The notes under the pieces were generated by a model. The model worked only from the letters and a program-made list of their open reading frames with translations, was not told the origin of the DNA and searched no databases. Below are positions 19,247 through 28,843 of a stretch of DNA of 60,075 nt, piece after piece; position 1 is the first letter of the stretch; each line of letters begins with the position of its first letter. The stretch is from Kiritimatiellia bacterium (lineage in GTDB: Bacteria > Verrucomicrobiota > Kiritimatiellia > SS1-B-03-39 > UBA6053). The translations under genes were made by a program, and so were the position numbers. The stretch lies in the NCBI GenBank assembly GCA_018401235.1, contig JAGYLC010000003.1:1-60075 (forward strand), given 5' to 3'.

Positions 19247-20492
19247 GAAAAGTGAAATACTAGAAATGGGTGAAAAAGCCCAGAAAGCGTCGCTTGCACT
19301 CGCTAAATTGAGTTCGCGCAAGAAAAATACCATTTTGGAAGCGATTGCGGACGAGCTGGAGGCTCGGCGCAACGAAATCCAGGCCGCCAACAAGAAAGAT
19401 GTGCAGGAAGGGGCCCGCAACGGGCTCAACGCGGCCATGCTGGATCGGCTGGAACTGAACGACGAGCGTTTCAGTTCTATGGTCAAAGGCATTCTGGATG
19501 TGATCGCGCTCAAGGATCCGGTGGGCGACGTGATCAGCACCTGGGTACGTCCGAACGGTCTGGAAATTCGCAAAACCCGGGTGCCCATCGGAGTGATTGG
19601 CATCATTTTTGAGTCCCGGCCCAACGTGACCGTGGACGCGGCGGTGCTTTGCTTCAAATCCTCCAACGCTACCATCCTGCGCGGGGGCAAAGAGGCGATT
19701 CACAGCAATCAGGCCCTGGCGCGTGCGATGCAGGAGGGGGGTGAAAAGAAAGGTCTGCCTCCCAACGCCATTCAGTTGGTGCAAACCACCAACCGGAGCG
19801 CGGTCAAGGAACTGGTGCAATTGGAAGGATTAGTGGATTTGGTGATTCCCCGGGGAGGCGAAAGCCTGATCCGGGCGGTAGTAGACGATGCCAAGGTGCC
19901 GGTGATCAAGCATTACAAGGGCATCTGCCATATCTATGTGGACAAAGAGGCGGATTTCCCGGGGGCGGTGGATATTATCGACAATGCTAAAACCCAGCGT
20001 CCGGGCGTGTGCAATTCGGTGGAGAAAGTGTTGGTCCACGAAGATATCGCCGCCGAGTTTCTGCCCATGTTGGCCAACCGGCTGATTGCCAAAAAAGTGG
20101 AATTGCGCGGGGATCCGGCCGCCTGCGCCCATATTCCCGAGGCCATTCCGGCCAAGCCCGAAGACTGGGACGAGGAATACTTGGACCTCATCCTCACCGT
20201 GGGAGTGGTTCCCAGCGTGGATGCCGCCATTGAGCATATCAACCGGCATGGGTCCCGACATTCCGACGCCATTCTCACCAGCAGGGAAGTGGCCCGGAAA
20301 AAATTCTTGCAGGAAGTCGACAGTGCCACGGTATATGTGAACGCCAGCACCCGCTTCACCGACGGCAATGAGTTCGGCTTGGGTGCCGAAATCGGCATCA
20401 GCACCGACAAGCTGCACGCCCGCGGTCCCATGGGGCTTGAGGAACTCACCACCTATAAATTCCTAGTCCTGGGTACCGGGCAGGTGAGGTGA
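19239..20492 (+). CDS. proA: gamma-glutamyl phosphate reductase
   Basis: IGVIGIIFESRPNVTVDAAVLCFKSSNATILRGGKEA, VIKHYKGICHIYVD, EFGLGAEIGISTDKLHARGPMGLEELTTYKFL. Confidence 0.97.
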   Translation: MPKKSEILEMGEKAQKASLALAKLSSRKKNTILEAIADELEARRNEIQAANKKDVQEGARNGLNAAMLDRLELNDERFSSMVKGILDVIALKDPVGDVISTWVRPNGLEIRKTRVPIGVIGIIFESRPNVTVDAAVLCFKSSNATILRGGKEAIHSNQALARAMQEGGEKKGLPPNAIQLVQTTNRSAVKELVQLEGLVDLVIPRGGESLIRAVVDDAKVPVIKHYKGICHIYVDKEADFPGAVDIIDNAKTQRPGVCNSVEKVLVHEDIAAEFLPMLANRLIAKKVELRGDPAACAHIPEAIPAKPEDWDEEYLDLILTVGVVPSVDAAIEHINRHGSRHSDAILTSREVARKKFLQEVDSATVYVNASTRFTDGNEFGLGAEIGISTDKLHARGPMGLEELTTYKFLVLGTGQVR

Positions 20493-20618
20493 GTTGGGCA
20501 GTTGGCAGTTGATAGTTGGCAGTGGTTAGTAGTCAATACCGTCAATGGGGTCAATAGGGTCCCCGGACCTTATTGACCGGGTTGACCCTATTGACGACTG
20601 ACCAATGACGACTGACAA
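20492..20618. repeat. Degenerate heptanucleotide repeat cluster downstream of proA
   Basis: Runs such as CAGTTGGCAGTTGATAGTTGGCAGT and ATTGACCGGGTTGACCCTATTGACGACTGACCAATGACGACTGAC. Confidence 0.6.
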
Positions 20619-20705
20619 ATCCCCTCCTTTCCGCTTGCCAGCGGCAGGGGGATTCGGTAGCGGAGGGTTTCCTTTTCAAACACTACTTCCTATGGGAATT
20701 TCAGT

Positions 20706-21935
20706 ATGTCCGACGTAAAAAAAGTGGCTTTTCTTACTGCCGGCGGGTTGGCCCCCTGCCTCTCCTCCGCCATTGCCGCTCTGATGGAGCGTTATACCGA
20801 AGTGGCACCCGAAGTTGAATTGATTGCTTACACCAGCGGGTACAAAGGCTTGCTGCTCGGGGAGTCGCTACCCATCACCGACGACATTCGCAAACAGGCG
20901 GCTACCCTCTACACGCACGGCGGCAGCCCCATCGGCAACAGCCGGGTGAAGCTGACCAACGTGAAAGACTGCGTGAAACGTGGTCTGGTGCAGGAAGGCG
21001 AAAATCCGCTCGAAGTCGCTGCCCGACAGCTCATCAAGGACGGGGTGGATGTCCTCCACACCATTGGCGGGGACGACACCAATACCACTGCCGCTGATTT
21101 GGCAGCCTTTCTGGCCGAAAACAATTACGAACTCACCGTGGTCGGCCTGCCAAAAACCATTGACAACGATGTGATTCCCATTCGTCAGTCCCTGGGGGCC
21201 TGGACCGCCGCCGAAGAAGGCGCGAGCTACTTCGCCAATGTGGTGGCCGAGCACAACGCCAATCCCCGCATGTTGATCGTGCATGAAGTGATGGGGCGCA
21301 ACTGCGGTTGGTTGACCGCCGCCACCGCGGTCGAATACCGAAAACGGCTGGATCAAATGGACTTTCTTCCTGGAATCGGCCTTTCCCGGATGCGCAAAGA
21401 GGTGCACGCGGTATTTGTTCCCGAAATGGATTCGGATCTGAAACAGGAGGCCGCCCGCCTCAAAGCCATTATGGACGAACACGATTGTGTGAACATCTTC
21501 ATTTCCGAAGGTGCGGGTGTGGAGTCCATCGTGGCGCAAATGGAGGAAGCCGGCGAGGAGGTTCCGCGTGACGCCTTTGGACACGTCAAACTGGATGCGG
21601 TCAATCCCGGAGCCTGGTTTGCCAAGCAGTTCGCGGCCATGCTGGATGCCGAGAAAACGTTGGTCCAGAAAAGTGGATACTACAGCCGCGCCGCTCCCAG
21701 CAACGCAGCCGATATCGACCTTATCAAACGCTGCGCCACCCTCGGCGCCGACTGCGCCCTGCGCCGGGAAACCGGAGTTATCGGCGAAGACGAGGAGCGG
21801 AATAACGAACTGCGCGCCATCGAGTTTCCCCGCATCAAGGGGGGTAAACCTTTCGATATCGACATCCCCTGGTTCAACGATCTCCTCGCCTCCATCGGTC
21901 AACCCAAAGGCCCGCGCGTTAAGGTGAACCACTAA
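20706..21935 (+). CDS. pfp: pyrophosphate-dependent 6-phosphofructokinase
   Basis: HTIGGDDTNTTAADLA (PPi-type GGDD), VGLPKTIDNDV, VHEVMGRNCGWLTA. Confidence 0.93.
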   Translation: MSDVKKVAFLTAGGLAPCLSSAIAALMERYTEVAPEVELIAYTSGYKGLLLGESLPITDDIRKQAATLYTHGGSPIGNSRVKLTNVKDCVKRGLVQEGENPLEVAARQLIKDGVDVLHTIGGDDTNTTAADLAAFLAENNYELTVVGLPKTIDNDVIPIRQSLGAWTAAEEGASYFANVVAEHNANPRMLIVHEVMGRNCGWLTAATAVEYRKRLDQMDFLPGIGLSRMRKEVHAVFVPEMDSDLKQEAARLKAIMDEHDCVNIFISEGAGVESIVAQMEEAGEEVPRDAFGHVKLDAVNPGAWFAKQFAAMLDAEKTLVQKSGYYSRAAPSNAADIDLIKRCATLGADCALRRETGVIGEDEERNNELRAIEFPRIKGGKPFDIDIPWFNDLLASIGQPKGPRVKVNH

Positions 21936-21954
21936 AATAAGGCAAATCCGGGGT

Positions 21955-22197
21955 TGACTGGGTGGAATTTCCTGTATTAACTTCTAAATATATTTTCCGC
22001 TGATCATTTTTTGATCAGGTCGGTAGCAGAACCATGAAGTTGATCGAGACCTTTTTCAGATTGCAACAGCGGGCCCACGTCGGGATCACCGCGAGTTTTG
22101 TCTGTACCTCTGCATGAGCTTCATTCTCCCGACAAATTTACTATGCCGCGGGTATTCGGATTCCCTGGAATCCGCTTATCAGCGGTTTTTTTGTACC
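21955..22197 (+). promoter_or_regulatory. Long structured leader upstream of infC with intrinsic terminator
   Basis: TTGACT...TATTAA promoter-like; hairpin CTGATCATTTTTTGATCAG; overlapping hairpins GGATTCCCTGGAATCC and CCGCTTATCAGCGGTTTTTTT. Confidence 0.5.
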
Positions 22198-22234
22198 CCA
22201 TAACTGCACGCAGGAGTTCCTTATCGCCAGCAAA

Positions 22235-22789
22235 ATGAATAATCGTCGCAAAAGCTTTAACCGAAGCCGTGAACCGGATATCCGATATAATCGGTATATT
22301 CGGGCCCGTGAAGTCCGTTTGATCGGACCTAACGGGGAAAATGGGGGGGTGGTGGATACCCGTGACGCTCTGCAGAAAGCCACCGAGTTCGGTCTGGATC
22401 TGGTGGAGATTTCCCCCAATGCGGAACCGCCCGTGTGCCGCATCATGGATTATGGCAAACATAAATACGAGATCGACAAGCGGAAGAAGGACGCCAAGAA
22501 AAAGCAATCCGTGGTGAAGGTCAAGGAAGTGAAGTTCCACGCCAATGTGGAGGAGCACGACTACGAAACCAAAATGCGGCATGTGCGTGATTTTATCGAG
22601 GACAACAATCGGGTTAAATGTACCCTGTGGTTCCGCGGACGCGAAAACACCCACACCGAAATCGGATTTGAACTGTATGAACGCATCAAAACCGATATCG
22701 AGGATATCGCCCATGCGGAACAGGAACCGAAGTTGGCGGGGAAAAACCTGAGCATGTTATTGTGCCCGGGAAATAAAAAGAAAAAATAG
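22235..22789 (+). CDS. infC: translation initiation factor IF-3
   Basis: REVRLIGPNGENGGVVDTRDALQKATEFGLDLVEISPNAEPPVCRIMDYGKHKYE ... ENTHTEIGFELYERI. Confidence 0.97.
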   Translation: MNNRRKSFNRSREPDIRYNRYIRAREVRLIGPNGENGGVVDTRDALQKATEFGLDLVEISPNAEPPVCRIMDYGKHKYEIDKRKKDAKKKQSVVKVKEVKFHANVEEHDYETKMRHVRDFIEDNNRVKCTLWFRGRENTHTEIGFELYERIKTDIEDIAHAEQEPKLAGKNLSMLLCPGNKKKK

Positions 22790-22801
22790 GGTTGGTGATT
22801 T

Positions 22802-24631
22802 ATGCAGGAAGCTGCGATCGAAAAGGATGAGTTGTACAAAATTCGCCATAGTTTGGCCCACGTGATGGCCCAGGCCCTCCTGGAAATGCGTCCGGGCTCT
22901 AAACTGGGCTTTGGACCGCCGGTTGACAACGGACTCTACTACGACTTTATTTTGTCGGAACCGTTGGTGGAAGCCGATTTCAAGGAACTGGAAAAGCGGA
23001 TGCGTAAAATCATCAATCAGGACCAGGTCTTCGAGGAGGAAAATCTCTCCTACGACGAGGCCATGGCCCGGATCGAGGACATGGGCGAACCCTATAAAAA
23101 GGAATACGCTCAAGAATTGTTCGAAACGAAAAACCTGGAAACCCTGCGTTTTTATCGGAATGGACCCTTTCTGGACATGTGCGAGGGGCCCCATGTCGCC
23201 TCTACCAAAGTCATTCCCGCAGATGGATTTAAAATCCGCTCGCTGGCGGGCGCTTATTGGCGGGGCGACAGCCGCAATGTGATGATGACCCGGATTTACG
23301 CCTGGGCCTATCCTTCCAAGGAAGAATTGAAAGCCGCCATTCAGGCCCACGAGGAAGCGCTCAAACGCGATCACAAAAAACTGGGCAAAGAGCTGGGTCT
23401 GTTCAAGATCGATGAACGGGTCGGGAAGGGGCTTCCCCTCTGGCTTCCCAACGGGGCGGTGGTCCGCAATCAGTTGGAACGCTACATGGACGAACTGGAA
23501 TTCCGGGATGGCTATCACCGGGTGGCCAGCCCCCATTTGGCCAAAGCCGAACTCTACAAGACCACCGGCCACCTTCCCTATTACAAGGATTCGATGTTTC
23601 CGTTCATGGAAATCAAGGAAACCACCCGCGAGGGCGGCGAACTGATCGAGGAATACGTGCTCAAACCCATGAACTGCCCGCATCATCATCTGATCTTTGA
23701 TGCACGCAAGCACAGTTATCGTGACCTGCCGGTTCGCTACGCCGAATACGGACACTGCTACCGCTATGAGGATTCGGGTTCCCTTTCCGGACTGTTACGG
23801 GTTCGTGGCATGTGCATGAACGACGCGCATATTTACTGCACGGAAGAGCAGATTGAGGAAGAATTCCTGAAGGTCATGGAAATGCACAAGACGCTGTATG
23901 CGAAATTGGGCATTAAAAATTACTACATGCGCCTCTCCACCTGGGATCCGGACGATCCAAAGGGCAAACAGAAATATGTGGAGAATCCGGAGGCCTGGGA
24001 ACGCACCCAGAATCTGGTCCGGAGCGCCATGATTCGTTCCGGTCTTCCTTTCACCGAGGTGAAGGGCGAGGCCGCGTTTTATGGTCCCAAAATCGATTTT
24101 CAGTTCAAGACGGTGACCGGACGCGAGGAGACCGCCTCCACCAACCAATTGGATTTCGCGGTTCCGGAGCGCATGAACATCACGTATACCGACGCGCAAA
24201 ACGAAGAACAGTTTCCATACGTGATCCACCGCGCGCCGGCGGGAACACACGAACGCTTTATCGCCTTTTTGATCGAGCACTTCGCCGGAGCCTTTCCCAC
24301 CTGGCTGTCACCGGTTCAGGTCAAAGTGATCACGGTCAGCGACGACTTCAAGGAAGCCGCGGACGCCCTGGTCGCGGATTTGCGCAACGACCTGATTCGG
24401 GCCGAATCCGATCCGGGTCACGACACCATGGGCAAAAAAATCCGCAATGCCATCAAAGCCAAAATTCCGCATGTGCTGGTGATGGGCCAACAGGAAGTTG
24501 AAAACGGAACCGTCACCGTGCGCCGCTACGGATCCGAAGAGCAACATACGGTGCCCGTGACTGAATTCAAAGCGGATCTGTTGCGCAGAATCCGCGACCG
24601 CGAACTGGATGCCGCCCGTATCCACGGCTGA
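22802..24631 (+). CDS. thrS: threonyl-tRNA synthetase lacking N-terminal TGS domain
   Basis: Starts at editing domain HSLAHVMAQALLEM; MNCPHHHLIF, YRYEDSGSLSGLLRVRGMCMNDAHIYC, FYGPKIDF. Confidence 0.97.
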   Translation: MQEAAIEKDELYKIRHSLAHVMAQALLEMRPGSKLGFGPPVDNGLYYDFILSEPLVEADFKELEKRMRKIINQDQVFEEENLSYDEAMARIEDMGEPYKKEYAQELFETKNLETLRFYRNGPFLDMCEGPHVASTKVIPADGFKIRSLAGAYWRGDSRNVMMTRIYAWAYPSKEELKAAIQAHEEALKRDHKKLGKELGLFKIDERVGKGLPLWLPNGAVVRNQLERYMDELEFRDGYHRVASPHLAKAELYKTTGHLPYYKDSMFPFMEIKETTREGGELIEEYVLKPMNCPHHHLIFDARKHSYRDLPVRYAEYGHCYRYEDSGSLSGLLRVRGMCMNDAHIYCTEEQIEEEFLKVMEMHKTLYAKLGIKNYYMRLSTWDPDDPKGKQKYVENPEAWERTQNLVRSAMIRSGLPFTEVKGEAAFYGPKIDFQFKTVTGREETASTNQLDFAVPERMNITYTDAQNEEQFPYVIHRAPAGTHERFIAFLIEHFAGAFPTWLSPVQVKVITVSDDFKEAADALVADLRNDLIRAESDPGHDTMGKKIRNAIKAKIPHVLVMGQQEVENGTVTVRRYGSEEQHTVPVTEFKADLLRRIRDRELDAARIHG

Positions 24632-24642
24632 GTACCGGGTTC

Positions 24643-25522
24643 ATGAAGCACCGGCTTGAGTATCTCCTGTTGTGTATCTTCCGGCGAATTGTCAGGGTGT
24701 TACCCCCGGGAATGGCCTATCGTTTCCTTGAAGGGGTGGCGCTGTTTGCACATGAAGTCTGTGGCTGGCGCAAAACCTCCGCCCGTAAGCGTATCGCCCA
24801 GGTCTGCAAAGACCGCAGTCCCGCGGAGCAAACCCGGATCCGCAGGGAGTCGGTGCGGAATCTGGCCCGGAACATTACCGAGTTGATGTACCCGGACGGA
24901 ACCGCGTTTAAAAAATATGTGGACTGCGAAGGGACCTTTGCCGCCTTCCGGGAGGCGCGCGGCCGCGGGAAGGGAGTTCTGCTGGTGATCGCACATTCCG
25001 GCAATTGGGACTTGGGAGCGTTTCTTACCGCCAAAGCCGGTTTTCCGGTGTGTTTTATCGCGCGTCAGCAGAAAAATTCACTCGCATACCGGGAATTGAT
25101 CCAAGCCCGGGAGGCGGGGGGGGGGACCGTCATTGAACGGGACGATCCGAGACTGATCCGCAAGCTTTTGGCCTTTCTTGCGGACAACGGCATTGTGGCG
25201 ATCTTCATCGATATTCGCGCGCGTCAGGCCGGGGACAGCTACCGCTTTCTGGGTGAAAACGCCTGGGTGGCAAACGGACTGGGCCTGCTGGCCGCCAAAT
25301 CGGGTGCGGAAGTTGTCCCCGTCTATCTGGGACGCGAAGGCCGCAAAACGCAGGTGTGGAAGCCTATGGCGCCCAGACGATTAGACCCTGAAGACACAGG
25401 GAAAGAGGAGCGGAAGCGACTTCTGCAAAGTTGTTTGGACGATTTGGGCGAGGAGATCCTTAAAACCCGCAGAGTTATTTCTGGTTCAATAAGCGTTAAA
25501 GCTGAACCCCTTTCAGGAGTAA
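24643..25522 (+). pseudogene. LpxL/HtrB-type lysophospholipid acyltransferase with 3' frameshift
   Basis: VIAHSGNWDLGAF, FIARQQKNSLAYRELI, ADNGIVAIFIDIRA; the frame offset at ~25464 reads NPQSYFWFNKR, the family C-terminal motif, while the annotated ORF reads into unrelated sequence to 25779. Confidence 0.7.
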
Positions 25523-26596
25523 ACATCTCTAGCGCTCAAACCCCGCGTCCGGTCGATCCGACTGATCAATTTTGCTGGCCGGAATCAATCCATTCGTTGA
25601 TGGGTGCTGGATACCTTGGAATCCAGGGCATTTTGGGAGTGAAATACATTTCCGCCCCCAAAAGGATCATGGCCATGGTGAGACTGCGAATGGGGCTGGC
25701 ATCGGCAAAAACAATCCATACACGAAGGCGTAGGGAGGCAGAAAAAACGCCAGGACCCCCTGAAGCAAACTGGAGCTAAAGGCCTCACATCACCAATATC
25801 ACCCAAAAAGCTACTCACCGTAACCCTGGGCGGTGTCGGTTTGCGGTCTGGTCAGAATCAAGTCATGCCGGTGGCCTGGATGATACAAAAAGGACCCAAA
25901 TATCGCGGAGCCAATAAGAAAGGATCCAAGGCCTGGCCTCTCCAAAAGCGCACTCCAAAAAAACGCCCAGACGCCGCCTGGGTTTGGGCCTTCGTTTTTC
26001 GGTTTTAAAGGCCTGGCGCCAATCGTACTGAGCCGGTTTTGGACTCGGCGCGCGGGTCAATGGAGGGGTGGATGCTGGTGTATCCCTGTGGGTTATCGCT
26101 CTATATCCTGACGGTGCTGGGGCGTGCGGGGGGCGAATGTAAAGAAAATGAACAGCCGGGAATCAGCGGATCTTCAGCTCCAGAGCTTCCGACAGACGGG
26201 AATAAATTCTCAGATAGATAACTCTGGCGGGCGGACCACTGCGCCGAGAGGTCTGCCAACCAGTCGTCGAACCCACCATGCGCCCGGGAGTAAACGATTT
26301 GCGCCATTCGTCCAGGCCGTTACAGGGAAACCAACAGGCAGACCTGCAGCGCCCTTCCATCCTTTTTCTAAACAGGTCTAATCGAATGAGGGAGGTGGCT
26401 GGCGGGCCCCCGAACACCGCGAAATGGCCGATCTTGTCGATGCCAGCTGAACCTGGCGGCCACTCTGGATTGAAGCGGATACCAGAAACACGGTGCCGAT
26501 AATAAACAAGGGCCAGTAGTAACTTTGATCTATTTCATGGTCGACAGCCTACTCTACGCAACACGCGTTCGGCAATCGAAAATGACACTCGTCATG

Positions 26597-26637
26597 GGTC
26601 AGTGACCAGTGACCAGTGACTAGTGACCAGTGACCAA
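26597..26637. repeat. Heptanucleotide tandem repeat (GACCAGT)n
   Basis: GGTCAGTGACCAGTGACCAGTGACTAGTGACCAGTGACCA. Confidence 0.85.
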
Positions 26638-26674
26638 CTTGTCCCGGCGTAGCTCGTAGAGCGAAGACGGATGA

Positions 26675-27266
26675 CTAAAACCTTCTCCGAACCAGTTCGA
26701 TGAGGCCGTTGGCGACGGGGACTTTGGGGACCAGGACATCGGCGGAGTCCCAGTAGTCCTGATGAAAATTACCCGTCCTTCCCGTTGAAGCGCAGGTGGC
26801 TGATCCCGATTGATCTCTGAGAGACCGGTTTACCTGGCAGGACCATGGTCCAGGGCAGATAAAAATTGATACCGTCGCGCACTGCTGGGAAAAAATCAAA
26901 GGTCACTCCCGGACTCATCTCCGCGGAATCCCGCATGTAGGTGACCAGGGTTTCCCGGTCGGTGAAGGTATGAAAGGCGTCCCGGAAATAGAAGGATTCC
27001 GCGTAGGCCAGGGGAAAATTCGCTTCCACGTTTTCCACCGTGAAGGTGCCGAAGGCGTCGCGGACCTTTTGAATCCACGCTGTTTCCTGCCCGGTTCCCT
27101 CTTCAGGCTCGGCGGCGATATTCGCGGTTTTATCCAGCCATTCCAGGTAGAGAGGGTTGGGTGCGGTCGCTTCGTGACGGGGGCTGACACCCACATTGTG
27201 AAGATACCCGAACAGCACCAACATTAAAAACAGCATGACGATCATTCCAAATACAAACGCTTTCAT
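26675..27266 (-). pseudogene. NTF2/SnoaL-like protein with N-terminal TM segment and 3' frameshift
   Basis: ORF 27266-26769 ends ISHLRFNGKDG; continuation in another frame reads NFHQDYWDSADVLVPKVPVANGLIELVRRRF*. Confidence 0.65.
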
Positions 27267-27766
27267 GATTCCACCTCTTCTTGAAGTTCCTGGAGTTGTG
27301 AGCGGGTGAATTCACCCGTTTTGATAAGAATGTGCATACTACCATAGATCAGTCCCATCCACAAGGGCGCAGAGAGAAGCCATCCGCACATCGCGTGCAC
27401 AAAGGTCATGGCGAATTCACCCAGGGTCTGCAAGGGCGCCGCCTGAAAGCGGGAGGTGAATTCCGGTATGCTGAGAAGAAAAGGCGTTCGGGTTTGGAAC
27501 ATCCACTCACCCAGGCGAATGTAGGGAATGATCAGAATAAATTTCAGGGGCGTGACCAAATAGTTGAAGCCCTGCAGCACCGCGTGATTCAATTTCCAGA
27601 TCCATCCCATCACCGCCAGCGTCGCCGTGGTCACCCCGTAAATAGGGAACACCCCGATGGTCACCCCCCAGGCGGCGGACCAACATACGTCGGAAGGCGA
27701 CCAGCCCTGCTTGAGGGCGGTCACAATGCGTTGGCGGAGTTTGGAGAACAATTTCTTCATAACCAC
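27263..27766 (-). CDS. DUF2062 family protein
   Basis: GWSPSDVCWSAAWGVTIGVFPIYGVTTATLAVMGWIWKLNHAVLQGFNYLVTPLKF. Confidence 0.8.
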   Translation of the reverse strand: MVMKKLFSKLRQRIVTALKQGWSPSDVCWSAAWGVTIGVFPIYGVTTATLAVMGWIWKLNHAVLQGFNYLVTPLKFILIIPYIRLGEWMFQTRTPFLLSIPEFTSRFQAAPLQTLGEFAMTFVHAMCGWLLSAPLWMGLIYGSMHILIKTGEFTRSQLQELQEEVES

Positions 27767-27877
27767 GGTTCGGTGTCCCTGTCTTTGACTTACAGGTGTA
27801 TGCAGGTTGATGACCGACGAATGAACACAAATACATACAAATTTCAGTCTTATGTAATTCGAGTTTATTCGTGGTTT

Positions 27878-28837
27878 TTAAGGGACTTCCACCCTCCCCG
27901 AGATCAACTCCCAGCCCTTTTTGCGCAGAGCGGCGGATACTGTTCCGGGTGTCAGCTTTAGTAGAACATCCAGATCGCCCAGATGATCCAGGGTAAATAG
28001 AACGGGTTCGGGTAACAAAACCGCCTCGTCATTCAAACGAACTTCGGCGACCTGTCCTTTGTGAATGGTCAGGTCTATGTTTCCACGTCCGGGTAGCTCA
28101 AGGGTAGTGTGGAACCGGGGGGTTTGACCCCAAATCCACTCGGCGGAGGCCTGGTGAATTCGCTCGTCCTCCACCCGCGAATCAGGGAGAATATTTGCGG
28201 GAAGGGGGCTCGCGAGTCCAAAGGTCTTTTTCGCCTCCTCTTGCAGCGCCTCCAACACGCGCTCATGGCTGAGGTCGGGATATCGGGTATTCAGATTCAA
28301 CACCGCCGCGGGCAAACTGGCCACCGCGTGGGTGCGCATCAGCAGTCGCGGCGGTGACAGCGATGCTTTCAAGCGGGCCAGATCCGCGTGCAACAACAGC
28401 GTTCCGTGATGCAGCACTTTTTCTTTGCGGTAACAGAAGGCGGAGCCGGCGATTTTTTTCCCTTCCACCCGGAAGGCGCCGCCCTTGCCTGCCTCCGCCG
28501 GTATCCCCAGCCGGGAAAGCGCCTGAATGAAAAGATCGTACATGCGCGGCGGGGAATAATCCTCCCGGGGGAGAATCCAGGAAAGATTGAGGTTTCCGGT
28601 ATCGTGATACACCGCCCCTCCGCCGGAAACGCGGCGGGCGAGCTTGAGGTTCAGATCCCGGATCACGGTCAGATTGCATTCCCGCCAGGGATTCTGGTTT
28701 TTCCCCATCACCACCGCCGGCTCCCCGATCCATCCGAACAGTATCGGTTCGGTGATCTCCGAATGATTCAACAGGCACTCTTCAATCGCCAGGGCGCGAT
28801 ATACTTCCAGGGGTTGATCCGGACAAAGCAGGTACAT
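27878..28837 (-). CDS. lipoate-protein ligase A family protein
   Basis: PAVVMGKNQNPWREC, ARRVSGGGAVYHDTGNLNLSWI, VEGKKIAGSAFCYRKEKVLHHGTLLL. Confidence 0.88.
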   Translation of the reverse strand: MYLLCPDQPLEVYRALAIEECLLNHSEITEPILFGWIGEPAVVMGKNQNPWRECNLTVIRDLNLKLARRVSGGGAVYHDTGNLNLSWILPREDYSPPRMYDLFIQALSRLGIPAEAGKGGAFRVEGKKIAGSAFCYRKEKVLHHGTLLLHADLARLKASLSPPRLLMRTHAVASLPAAVLNLNTRYPDLSHERVLEALQEEAKKTFGLASPLPANILPDSRVEDERIHQASAEWIWGQTPRFHTTLELPGRGNIDLTIHKGQVAEVRLNDEAVLLPEPVLFTLDHLGDLDVLLKLTPGTVSAALRKKGWELISGRVEVP

Positions 28838-28843
28838 CCGCGG

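Noticed and set aside
22115-22203. Leader peptide MSFILPTNLLCRGYSDSLESAYQRFFCTP* as a threonine attenuator
   Set aside because: No run of Thr codons, so classical attenuation is not supported.
21955-22234. T-box riboswitch upstream of infC-thrS
   Set aside because: No AGGGTGGNACCGCG T-box motif; other leader types remain possible.
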